The notes under the pieces: generated by a model
Database searches by the model: none
What the model was told of the DNA's origin: nothing
Seen by the model: only the letters and a program-made list of their open reading frames with translations
In this document: positions 8,867-15,939 of the stretch, one piece after another
How positions within the stretch are numbered: position 1 is the first letter of the stretch
How the letters are laid out: every line of letters begins with the position of its first letter
Source of the DNA: Dehalococcoidales bacterium
GTDB lineage: Bacteria > Chloroflexota > Dehalococcoidia > Dehalococcoidales > UBA3254
Reading direction: 5' to 3'
Length of the DNA: 29,506 nucleotides
Assembly (NCBI GenBank): GCA_016926695.1
Contig: JAFGOB010000030.1
Span: forward strand, 1 to 29,506
Made by a program: the position numbers and the translations under genes

Positions 8867-9150
8867 TTAACCCACTTCAGAATTATCCACTGTTTCAGTG
8901 GCTGCCTCTATTGTAACACCGTGCTTTTCGAAATCCTGCATCAGTATCACGCCATGCACCGGACCACGTGTCACCCTATTCTGGCTATATACACTACAAC
9001 TTCTATCTTTTCAGATCCGGTCAGTTCCCGCAGTTTTATTCACTTCGGCCTTCTCAGGGATAAGCCCGACCAGGCTTCACTAAACGGATGCCCGGTTTCA
9101 TAACCTCTGTTCCAACAGGCTTCAATCTGAGTCTGTAGCTCGTCCCTTCC
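8867..9150 (-). pseudogene. Decayed serine site-specific recombinase (resolvase-domain fragment)
   Basis: Translation of the minus strand in shifting frames gives a recognisable resolvase N-terminal domain. ELQTQIEACWNRGYETGHPF leads into GLSLRRPK and then a TGA. The same frame continues as LRELTGSEKIEVVVYIARIG, then shifts into RGPVHGVILMQDFEKHGVTI and ETVDNSEVG before a TAA. These match the order QIE-AC..GY..., (L)RPK.., VVVY..R, (L)MEDF.KHGV.IE..TE in large serine recombinases. The N-terminal catalytic serine region and the DNA-binding C-terminal part are missing, although SYVKGY just downstream (around 8840) may be a further scrap. Two stops and one frameshift mean it is dead. It marks past integration activity beside the restriction-modification genes. 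The stretch 8718-8866 and the gap 9151-9252 hold nothing else I can name. Confidence 0.7.
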
Positions 9151-9252
9151 TGTTCCTGGCCCTCAGTTGATATCCGGCAGTAGATAGCAGATTTTATTTT
9201 CGATTTTTCAGCTCATAAAATTGTCATATATCGTGCTTTCCCCAAAATTCAC

Positions 9253-9558
9253 CTATGGATATTCCCTTTTATCAATTGTACAGTAATGAGGAATAGTTAC
9301 ATGAACATCAGGACACTCACGTTTTAAAACACGGTGCGCGCTATCTCCTCCAACTTTTAACCCTAGTTCATCACACCAGTTTTGAAAAGTACGTTTTTTT
9401 CTATTTTCGGGTTTTTGAACTGTGAATTCCTGACTCTTCTGTAAAAAATCTAGCTCTGTCTTTACCTTGTTGTATTCATCTACAGATGGCTGAAGTTCTA
9501 TGATTTTCTGTTCTAAGGTTTTACAATGTTCTTTTAGCGCTTCGTTCCATGATAACAT
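9253..9558 (-). CDS. Small hypothetical coiled-coil protein
   Basis: The 101-residue product starts at an ATG with a clear GGAGGAG site seven bases upstream. The first half (LEQKIIELQPSVDEYNKVKT and on) is a short helix with coiled-coil spacing; the second half (ENRKKRTFQNWCDELGLKVGG) is basic and ends in a segment rich in His, Cys and Tyr. I recognise no family. The basic middle would suit a small nucleic-acid-binding protein. It lies at the edge of the AT-rich island with the restriction-modification genes and a recombinase relic, which suggests that it came with that island. A trinucleotide repeat sits immediately upstream of the ribosome site. Confidence 0.6.
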   Translation of the reverse strand: MLSWNEALKEHCKTLEQKIIELQPSVDEYNKVKTELDFLQKSQEFTVQKPENRKKRTFQNWCDELGLKVGGDSAHRVLKRECPDVHVTIPHYCTIDKREYP

Positions 9559-9578
9559 TTTTCTTCTCCTCCTGCTGA

Positions 9579-9612
9579 TACTACTACTGCTGCTGCTACT
9601 ACTACTACTATT
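9579..9612. repeat. Trinucleotide microsatellite (TAC/TGC)n
   Basis: About eleven uninterrupted triplets in blocks: three TAC, three TGC, then four TAC and a TAT. On the minus strand this is an (AGT)n-(AGC)n-(AGT)n tract placed just before the ribosome site of the small gene starting at 9558. Tracts of this kind can change length by slippage; three-base steps here would alter the leader length, not a reading frame. Confidence 0.85.
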
Positions 9613-9933
9613 CTCAGTTCAAACTAGAATAGTTTCATTGTCAAGGGTACTTCCTTAAATATTTTTCTATACATTTTTCAATGGAGACTGATTTCAAAGG
9701 AGACTGAGCAATGTATTTTTTTTCGTTATGCAAAGACAACGGTTTTCTGGCGCACCCTGCGGGCTTGCATCCTTGTTCACTACGGCGGACACCGGTATGT
9801 GTTATTTGTGCGCTTTAGAGATATCTACAAGCGGATGGTATAAATATCCGGTAGTATATTGACTATTCAGTTACTTCGAAGTAAATTACCTGACTTTACC
9901 CTGAGCGGCAAGCCTATGTACCTTTGTAGAGTG

Positions 9934-10072
9934 ATCCCGATGATTGTCCAGAAGTTAGATGATGTCTTTAGCTTTTTTACAAATATGCTAAAAAGCCTTT
10001 TACATATTCCCCGTGCAACACAAAATAATTTTTTAGTTACGTATTGATAATCTTATGCGGCTGGACTATACT
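9934..10072 (+). repeat. Promoter-bearing dispersed repeat, copy A
   Basis: This stretch aligns over nearly its whole length with 12608-12745. Shared blocks in order are ATCCCGRTGATTGTCCAGAAGT, a T-rich segment, AAAAGCCTTTTACA, ATTCC, CAAAATAATTTTT, a TACGT core, and a terminal TATACTGG box. It lies in the gap 9613-10157, which otherwise holds no convincing gene. A 35-codon frame at 9711-9818 with an AGGAG site is possible but has no other support. See the findings for its significance. Confidence 0.75.
10044..10072 (+). promoter_or_regulatory. Promoter within repeat copy A, driving the double-cupin gene
   Basis: TTGATA, a 17-base spacer and TATACT form a near-consensus sigma-70-type promoter. 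Transcription would start near 10079 and leave a leader of about 80 bases before the cupin start codon at 10158. Confidence 0.6.
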
Positions 10073-10157
10073 GGTGATATTATAATGTAATCCTTTAATT
10101 ACCGAATCTTTATCGTATCAAGCCCTTTCCGTATGGAATAACGGTTGAGGAGGAAAA

Positions 10158-11072
10158 ATGGCCGACCTGAAATATTCCGGCCTTATTGTCACGGACGCCC
10201 TGCCCCCGACCCCGGAAATGCACCGTCTTACCGTTAAAGGGGAACAGGAGATTCCGCCCTCGCTGGACTCAACCCATGTCCTGACGGTGAACAGCGACAG
10301 GATCAAGGACTTTTTCTTCGTGGACTGCACCTGGCTCTGGAAAGGGTCAGCCGTTGACAGTCTGGATGAGGCTCATAGCCATGATTTCCCCGAAGTGCTC
10401 GGCTTTGTCGGCTCCAACCAAGATGACCCTCACGATCTGGGAGGAGAAATCGAAATATGGCTGGATGACGAAAAGCAGTTGCTGACCCGCACTTGCCTGG
10501 TCTTTATTCCGGCGGGACTCAGGCACTTTCCTCTCAAAATAAACAGGATAGACAGGCCGCTCTTTTTCGTGACCATCGCCCAAACGGATAAATATTGCCG
10601 CAGCAATAAACCAGCCTCCGGCGATGAAAAACAGGGTTACAGCATTATCCTGGATACCAAAATGCAGTCCGGCGCAGCCGAATCCGCAGATACTCCACCG
10701 CCTCCCCCCCACGACCCCTCATTGAAGGGTTCACGCATCCTGCACCTGGAAGACGACATGACCAGCGGTGCGTTCTACGTGGACTTCGTCTGGATCTGGG
10801 AAGGCAACGGAGGAGCGCCGGCCCCGGAGCACACCCATGACTGGGTGGAGCTGATCGCCATGGCAGGGGCCGATCCGGAACACCCGCATGACCTGGGCGG
10901 GACCATGAGCCTGGTTCTGGGCGATGAAACACACCTGATCACCCAAAGCTCGCTGGTCTGTATTCCGGCCGGTCTTAAACACTGTCCCTGGAGGTTCATA
11001 GGCATAAAAAAGCCCACACTGGTCTTTACCGCCGGTCCGGCGGGGACCTATACAGGTTCGCATAAAGAATGA
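10158..11072 (+). CDS. Double-cupin domain protein
   Basis: The 304-residue protein is an internal duplication of a cupin barrel. The first half has H73-x-H75-D76-x2-E79 and PHDLGG at 91-96; the second has H225-x-H227-D228-x2-E231 and PHDLGG at 243-248. These His/Glu sets are placed as cupin metal ligands, and FIPAG or CIPAG with a later His (RHFP, KHCP) supplies the last strand with a fourth possible ligand. A proline-rich linker (residues 180-187) joins the halves. There is no signal peptide, so it is probably a cytoplasmic metal-binding enzyme or sensor; the substrate is unknown. A strong GAGGAGG site precedes the ATG. The exported propeller protein begins 23 bases downstream on the same strand and probably shares the transcript. 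Confidence 0.8.
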   Translation: MADLKYSGLIVTDALPPTPEMHRLTVKGEQEIPPSLDSTHVLTVNSDRIKDFFFVDCTWLWKGSAVDSLDEAHSHDFPEVLGFVGSNQDDPHDLGGEIEIWLDDEKQLLTRTCLVFIPAGLRHFPLKINRIDRPLFFVTIAQTDKYCRSNKPASGDEKQGYSIILDTKMQSGAAESADTPPPPPHDPSLKGSRILHLEDDMTSGAFYVDFVWIWEGNGGAPAPEHTHDWVELIAMAGADPEHPHDLGGTMSLVLGDETHLITQSSLVCIPAGLKHCPWRFIGIKKPTLVFTAGPAGTYTGSHKE

Positions 11073-11094
11073 AAGTAGAAACTCAGGAGGAAAA

Positions 11095-12309
11095 ATGAAG
11101 ACCGCATACTTCAAGCTTTCCGGTACTACCTGGCGCTGGGTGTTGATGATTCTGATCGTGCTGTCGCTACTGGCATCAAGCTTTGCTTTTGCTATGCCTG
11201 TAAAGGCGGATTCCGGCACAGTCTGCATGGTAGCGGACAATGAGGGATACGTACACATATTCGACGCCGATACCAGGATATGGCTGGGAACTGTCTACAT
11301 TCCCGGCGAAGATACCATCGGAGACTGTTCTATCTCCAGTGACGGGAAACTCGGTTTCGTCACCAATTTCATGAATGAGCTATATGTGATAGATCTGGCC
11401 AACATACCGCTGGGCCTGGCGCCGGGCATCAATCCGATTATTATTTCAAGCCATGGAGAAGACATCTCGATGACTCCCGACGGGCAGTACATAGTCATCG
11501 CGGACGGTTCTTTCCCCGACCCCGTTTCAGTGGTCAACATAGCCGCCAGGAACGAAGTCGACACCTGCTCCGTGGGGTCAGACCATAATTCGGTAGAGGT
11601 CCTCAGCGATAGTTCGGTGCTGGTTACATCGTACTATTCAAACCAGGTTTACAGGCTGACGATCGACGCTAACGGCACGCTGACTGATACCGGAGAAACA
11701 CTTGCATTTAATGATGCGAATAATGTCTACGGTTCGCCGGACGCCGGAGCCGGTTTCGTAATCGGCCGGTTTGATAATCCTGTTGTCCAATCTTTCCTGG
11801 TACCCGGTCTAACAGCGGTGGATACCCGTAATCTGACCGGAGCGGGGATCTGCGGCGCGGTGCATCCTGACGGAGACATTATCTATATACGTACAGTATA
11901 CTATGGCCAGGGTTATATCACCGCCTACAGTTTCAACTCCACGACAGCAGCTTTAGGCGCCAATCCCCTGTTTTCCATCCCTGTCTCTTCATGCTCTACC
12001 TTTTATGGAATGGACCAGATGGCTATCACACCTGACGGCACCCGGCTTTTTGTACCGGAAGGGGACGAGATAAAAATTTATGACGCGGATACGGGTTCAC
12101 TGCTGCATACGATATCCGGCTATTTTCTCAACGATTTGACGGGAATATGTTTTGGCCCGAAGGCATTAGCGCGCAATACCGTGGGAGTGGGCGGTGAAGT
12201 CAGAGAAATACCCGGGACCGGAGCGGCTATTCCCTGGATTATCCTGGGTGTATGTCTACTGGGAGCCGGACTGGGCTTAAAATACGCAAGCGGCAGGGCA
12301 GGCAGATAA
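11095..12309 (+). CDS. Exported YncE-like beta-propeller protein with C-terminal anchor
   Basis: The 404-residue protein opens with a basic stretch and a hydrophobic segment (residues 15-33) ending near AMPVKADSG, a likely signal peptide. The body is made of repeats of about 45 residues with SSDGKLGFVTN, TPDGQYIVIADG, HPDGDIIYI and TPDGTRLFVPEG, typical of YncE/YVTN or Lgl-type seven-bladed propellers. A hydrophobic segment (AAIPWIILGVCLLGAGLGL) followed by a short basic tail closes the protein, so it is probably anchored on the outer face of the cytoplasmic membrane. No heme or metal motif is visible. It has its own GGAGG site, 23 bases after the double-cupin gene. Propellers of this kind bind partners or small ligands; a specific role cannot be named. 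Confidence 0.8.
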   Translation: MKTAYFKLSGTTWRWVLMILIVLSLLASSFAFAMPVKADSGTVCMVADNEGYVHIFDADTRIWLGTVYIPGEDTIGDCSISSDGKLGFVTNFMNELYVIDLANIPLGLAPGINPIIISSHGEDISMTPDGQYIVIADGSFPDPVSVVNIAARNEVDTCSVGSDHNSVEVLSDSSVLVTSYYSNQVYRLTIDANGTLTDTGETLAFNDANNVYGSPDAGAGFVIGRFDNPVVQSFLVPGLTAVDTRNLTGAGICGAVHPDGDIIYIRTVYYGQGYITAYSFNSTTAALGANPLFSIPVSSCSTFYGMDQMAITPDGTRLFVPEGDEIKIYDADTGSLLHTISGYFLNDLTGICFGPKALARNTVGVGGEVREIPGTGAAIPWIILGVCLLGAGLGLKYASGRAGR

Positions 12310-12320
12310 AGAGAAAGGCA

Positions 12321-12387
12321 GTAGGGGCAATCCTCCGTGATTGACCGATACTCACATAATGAGCGGACATGGAGGTCCGCCCCCTAC
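12321..12387. repeat. Palindromic repeat element (GTAGGGG...CCCCTAC)
   Basis: The ends GTAGGGG and CCCCTAC are inverted, and CCTCCGTG on the left faces CATGGAGG on the right, so the 67-base unit folds back on itself. Its right part, with GCGGAC...GTCCGC and the following CTACGTCAGATTACCC, is shared with the repeat at 13992-14038. No gene lies here. Confidence 0.65.
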
Positions 12388-12426
12388 GTCAGATTACCCT
12401 GTTTATTAAATATGAACAGGTTGTTG

Positions 12427-12591
12427 ATGATAAAATCAGAACGAAAACAAGCCCGTTCATACTTACATCGCTTGAATACAAGTGAATTAGGACATGGCTG
12501 TATCATTGGAGCCGGCGCCGTTATCTCAAAAGACGTCCCGGACGATACAGTTGTTACTGGCAGACCCCAGGATCGATCAGACAAAACGTAA
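12427..12591 (+). pseudogene. Fragment of a left-handed beta-helix (hexapeptide) acyltransferase
   Basis: The frame ends with GHGCIIGAGAVISKDVPDDT followed by VVTGRP, which matches the last coils and closing loop of sugar O-acyltransferases (typically G.GAVV.KDVP..SVV.G.PA). Only about 38 residues match; everything upstream, including the catalytic histidine region, is absent and the 5' part is unrelated low-quality sequence. It has no ribosome site. I regard it as a remnant left by a deletion or rearrangement beside the palindromic repeat. Confidence 0.6.
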
Positions 12592-12607
12592 ACATGAAAT
12601 AGCACAT

Positions 12608-12745
12608 ATCCCGGTGATTGTCCAGAAGTGAGAAAATCTTTTTCATTTTTTTGAATAGATAAAAGCCTTTTACAGATTCCGCGGGTAACATCAAAATAAT
12701 TTTTGAGCTACGTTCGTTGTAATGACAGCGAAGAGACGGTATACT
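12608..12745 (+). repeat. Promoter-bearing dispersed repeat, copy B
   Basis: Partner of 9934-10072, with the same blocks in the same order and nearly the same length (138 against 139 bases). It ends in the promoter of the ribonuclease D gene. Confidence 0.75.
12717..12745 (+). promoter_or_regulatory. Promoter of ribonuclease D, placed for a leaderless transcript
   Basis: TTGTAA, a 17-base spacer and TATACT. Six bases separate the -10 box from the ATG at 12752, so transcription would begin at or next to the start codon. Confidence 0.55.
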
Positions 12746-12751
12746 GGACTT

Positions 12752-13885
12752 ATGACATTCTTACCACCACTTCCTGTTGAAATCGTCAATCAATCATCCC
12801 ATCTCGATATCGCGGTCAGGGCTATGATCAGTTCTCCGGGAATCGCCCTTGATACCGAGTCCAATAGCTTTCACCGCTATCCGGAGCAGCTCTGCCTCAT
12901 CCAGATTGCCACTCATCAGACAATCTACATCATCGATACGATAGTCCTGAAAGAGCTTCACCCTCTTAAAAGAGTACTGGAAGATGCGTCCATCCAGAAA
13001 ATTATCCACGGTGCGGACTACGATATCCGCAGTCTCGACCGGCATTGCGGATTCCGGGTCCGCAACCTGTACGATACCAGCATCGCAGCCCGCTTTTCCG
13101 GCTTGACGAGGTTTGGCCTGGGAGCCGTCATCGAAGACCTGCTTGGAATAGCTATCAATAAAAGCAAGCGGCTCCAGCGAGCCAACTGGGGGCGCCGCCC
13201 TCTCTCCGCCGAAGCCCTGGACTACGCTTCTACCGATGTCCGCTACCTCTTCTCTTTGAAAGATATCCTGGACCGGAGACTTCAGGCACTGGGACGTACT
13301 GAATGGACCGCGGAGGAATATGCCCGGCTTGAAGAGGTACGTTATACTCCTCCAAGTTTAGAAACTGCGTTTTTCTCCATTAAAGGAATCTATAAACTGA
13401 ACACACGCGGACTCGCTATTTTGCGGAGTTTATTTCGTTTTAGAGAAGGAGAGGCCCGGCGGCTGCACCGCCCGCCCTTCTTCGTAATGCCTGATACTGC
13501 CCTTGTTTCACTCGCCGCCAGCCCTACCATGGCTCTTTCAGAGGTCCCCGGTCTTGGTCAAAACGGTATACAACAGTTCGGAAATGGTCTCCGGCAAGCC
13601 ATACGGGCCGGCCAGGAGGCACCGCCGGTTCGCGTACCTCCCATCATAGACGAACGCTGCAGCCGTGAACAGTTGCAGGGTCTAACACGCCTTAAGGCCT
13701 GGCGTGCATCTTTAGGGACGGACCTTTCGCTCGATCCCTCTCTCCTCTGGCCTACGGCCAGCCTGGAGCGGCTTGGCAAAGCGCCGGATACGTTTGAGAC
13801 CGAACTCGCTTCCCCTGACATCCGCCGCTGGCAACATGAACGCTTTGCGTCTTTTCTCCGTTCAGTACTGAAATCCCTGCAGTAA
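12752..13885 (+). CDS. rnd: Ribonuclease D-like 3'-5' exonuclease with HRDC domain
   Basis: The product (377 residues from ATG 12752) has the DEDDy exonuclease core: exo I ALDTES with Asp34 and Glu36, exo II HGADYDIRSL with Asp91, and exo III Y158-x3-D162 in DYASTDVRYL. The next ~85 residues (around 210-295) fit an HRDC domain, followed by a C-terminal extension ending in a second helical region. Length is as usual for bacterial RNase D. It trims RNA 3' ends, such as tRNA precursors, in the cytoplasm. An in-frame ATG at 12722 would add ten residues, but it lies inside the promoter, between the -35 and -10 boxes, and neither start has a ribosome site. I therefore prefer 12752 with a leaderless mRNA. 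Confidence 0.9.
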   Translation: MTFLPPLPVEIVNQSSHLDIAVRAMISSPGIALDTESNSFHRYPEQLCLIQIATHQTIYIIDTIVLKELHPLKRVLEDASIQKIIHGADYDIRSLDRHCGFRVRNLYDTSIAARFSGLTRFGLGAVIEDLLGIAINKSKRLQRANWGRRPLSAEALDYASTDVRYLFSLKDILDRRLQALGRTEWTAEEYARLEEVRYTPPSLETAFFSIKGIYKLNTRGLAILRSLFRFREGEARRLHRPPFFVMPDTALVSLAASPTMALSEVPGLGQNGIQQFGNGLRQAIRAGQEAPPVRVPPIIDERCSREQLQGLTRLKAWRASLGTDLSLDPSLLWPTASLERLGKAPDTFETELASPDIRRWQHERFASFLRSVLKSLQ

Positions 13886-13991
13886 CACCAGCCCGGCTTG
13901 ATACAAATCAGAGGGATGGAAAATATTATAATGTTTGTGCAAGATTGTAAAAGCACTTTTGTAAACAACGCTCCATCCTTGGAAAAGCAGG

Positions 13992-14038
13992 GGGCGGACA
14001 CGGAGGTCCGCCCTACGTAAGCTTACCCCGTTTACTTA
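13992..14038. repeat. Hairpin repeat element overlapping the rhomboid stop codon
   Basis: GGGCGGAC and GTCCGCCC form a perfect 8-bp stem with a 6-base loop, followed by CTACGTAAGCTTACCCCG and a TTTACTTA end. The same sequence, slightly diverged, is at 12361-12408. The last codons and the TAG of the rhomboid gene lie inside the element. Confidence 0.65.
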
Positions 14039-14654
14039 GACGGTAGATAATCGCGATTATCAAGCCAGCGATAAATCCTCCAATATGTGCCATATAGGCC
14101 ACCCCGCCTTCCGTTACACTGCCCAGCGATCCCACACCGTAGAAAAACTGCAATACTATCCACACTCCGATTACAACCAGGGCCGGCAGCGGCGCGACAA
14201 AACAGCCCAGCAGCACCCTGACCGGGGCCAGGGGAAACATGAGGATATAGGCGCCCAGTACCCCGGCAACAGCCCCGGAAGCTCCCATTGAAAGGGCCAT
14301 AGAATTCAGATGAAATGCCATCTGGGCGAAACCGGCAACCAGACCGCAGAATAGATAGAAAAGCAGGAATTTGAAATGACCGAACATGTCTTCGACGTTA
14401 TCACCGAATATCCACAGGTAAAGCATGTTGCCCCCGATGTGCAGCCACCCGGCATGCATAAACATGGAAGTAAAAAGCGTGGGAAAATCGCGTAAAGGAT
14501 TTTCAAGAAAACGTGAAGTCAAAAACGACCACCTGATGATAAAATCGTCACCGCCGGTTATTTCCAGAAAGAAAAAGACAATGTTGACGACGATGATAAC
14601 ATAGGTAACCCAGGGTGTGGTCCGATGGGGATTACGATCGCTCAACGGGAACAT
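14013..14654 (-). CDS. Rhomboid-family intramembrane serine protease
   Basis: The 213-residue protein has six hydrophobic segments and the complete rhomboid signature. HIGGNM (72-77) gives the oxyanion-side His and Asn, GASG (124-127) carries the nucleophile Ser126, and AHIGGFIAG carries the catalytic His190. It would cut membrane proteins within or next to their membrane segments. A GTG at 14663 is also in frame, but GAGGTG there is the ribosome site for the ATG at 14654, six bases on. Its 3' end lies inside a dispersed repeat, so the last residues (KRGKLT) are repeat-derived. It faces the ribonuclease D gene tail to tail. The natural substrate is unknown. Confidence 0.92.
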   Translation of the reverse strand: MFPLSDRNPHRTTPWVTYVIIVVNIVFFFLEITGGDDFIIRWSFLTSRFLENPLRDFPTLFTSMFMHAGWLHIGGNMLYLWIFGDNVEDMFGHFKFLLFYLFCGLVAGFAQMAFHLNSMALSMGASGAVAGVLGAYILMFPLAPVRVLLGCFVAPLPALVVIGVWIVLQFFYGVGSLGSVTEGGVAYMAHIGGFIAGLIIAIIYRLSKRGKLT

Positions 14655-14865
14655 ATATTGCACCTCAAATTTGCCGTTAACCGTATATTGTAACTACCTT
14701 CGATCAGTTCCGGAAGACTCCCGGTCCGGTTAACGGGGAGTTATTGATTGATTCCTTATTATATTCTGCTTTATCAGGGCTTTGAAAGTCTTTTACATAT
14801 TTCCCCAAGGGATACAGCAGACAATCATTGAGATAGTACTTTCGCGGTCCGTTCCAACCCCGATG

Positions 14866-14895
14866 TTGAAAGAAAGAGAAAAAAGCGGCTAATAT
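14866..14895 (+). promoter_or_regulatory. Candidate promoter for the DUF62 lipoprotein gene
   Basis: TTGAAA, an 18-base spacer and TAATAT, about 100 bases before the start at 14999. The gap 14655-14998 holds no convincing gene: a 93-codon minus-strand frame at 14704-14985 has no ribosome site or recognisable content. Confidence 0.35.
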
Positions 14896-14998
14896 TAAAT
14901 TACGAAGGGTCAACGACTGCGTTTTCAAACCGGAAAAACTGGTAATTCCGCTATGATCATGCCTGTCAAGCCTTAATTTTTTCAAACGAGGGAAAAAG

Positions 14999-15883
14999 TT
15001 GAAAAAAAACGGACTGGTTTGGCTGCTGCTGTTCTCAATGATATTAGCTCTCTCAGGTCTTCAGGGTTGCAGCGGTAAACAAGATGTCAATATGCCCGTG
15101 GTTCTTCTGACTGACTTCGGTATTGAGGACTACCGTGTCCCGCAGTTCAAAGGCATTATCTACGGCAATAATCCAGCAGCAATTGTAGTAGATGCTTCAC
15201 ACAGCGTCCCGTCTTTCGATATTCCTTCGGGTGCTTTTATTCTGAATATCGCCGCCAGAGAATTCCCCGAGCATGTGGTCTTCGTGGCGGTTATCGCCCC
15301 TTATGTGCAAAAAGAGACCAGGTACCTGGTACTGACGACCGTAAAGCATCAGATATTCGTATTGCCGGATAACGGTCTGCTGACTCACGTGATACAGGAA
15401 ACGGACATAGAGAGCATGTACCAGGTAACCAACCAGGAGCTCTTTGACCGTCCTATAAACGAGCTGGCAGCCGAACGTATTCAGGGCAGGATCGGAGCCC
15501 TGATAGCTTCCGGTTATCCCGCGCAGGATGTCGGCGCCCCATTGAAAGACTTCACGACCCTGGACGTTCAGAAGCCCGGAGTGATTGATAATAAGCTCCT
15601 GGGCACAATCGTCTATATAGATCATTTCGGCAATGCCATAACCAATATCCCATCAGGGACCGCCGGTGATTTCGGCCTTCAGCCGGGCGATACAGTCCGC
15701 CTAAAAAGTAAAGAACTCAATATCCCCGTGAAGTACGGGACCATCTACTCGGATGTTCCGCAGGGCAAAGAGGTTATCTTCGTGAATAATAACCTGGGTC
15801 TGCTGCAACTATCGATAAACCTCGGAAATTTCTGCAAGACGTATAATATTGAAGCAGGGGCCAGGATTGAGATCACAAGATAG
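14999..15883 (+). CDS. Exported lipoprotein of the DUF62/SAM-hydroxide adenosyltransferase family
   Basis: The 294-residue product starts with a lipoprotein signal peptide (LALSGLQGC, lipidated Cys24). The mature part follows the DUF62 plan: TDFG-x2-D at 38-44, a HSVPSFDIPSGAFIL segment, LPDNGLL, and in the C-terminal barrel VYIDHFGNAITNI. Known family members hydrolyse S-adenosylmethionine to adenosine and methionine, or halogenate it, inside the cell. Here the usual signature VDPGVG(T/S) is replaced by IAPYVQKETR, and the signal peptide would place the protein outside the membrane. Asp39 and Asp44 are kept. The start is TTG with GAGGG six bases before it; the next in-frame ATG (residue 14) would destroy the signal peptide. 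Function may therefore differ from SAM hydrolysis. Confidence 0.82.
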   Translation: MKKNGLVWLLLFSMILALSGLQGCSGKQDVNMPVVLLTDFGIEDYRVPQFKGIIYGNNPAAIVVDASHSVPSFDIPSGAFILNIAAREFPEHVVFVAVIAPYVQKETRYLVLTTVKHQIFVLPDNGLLTHVIQETDIESMYQVTNQELFDRPINELAAERIQGRIGALIASGYPAQDVGAPLKDFTTLDVQKPGVIDNKLLGTIVYIDHFGNAITNIPSGTAGDFGLQPGDTVRLKSKELNIPVKYGTIYSDVPQGKEVIFVNNNLGLLQLSINLGNFCKTYNIEAGARIEITR

Positions 15884-15939
15884 CCTTTGACCGCATTAAC
15901 TAATAAGCTTATCCGGGAACGAGGGACAGCGAACGTACC

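Noticed and set aside
8898..9103. Two overlapping plus-strand frames of about 60 codons
   Set aside because: They are the reverse of the decayed recombinase on the minus strand.
9711..9818. A 35-codon frame with an AGGAG site
   Set aside because: Composition is unlike a protein and nothing conserved is visible; kept only as a note in the gap description.
9859..10047. A 62-codon frame running through repeat copy A
   Set aside because: It is read across a non-coding repeat whose second copy does not keep the frame.
14704..14985. A 93-codon minus-strand frame, including a piece resembling the AAAGCCTTTTACA block of the promoter repeat
   Set aside because: No ribosome site and no protein-like features. 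The match to the repeat is about 20 bases and does not continue, so I did not call a third copy.
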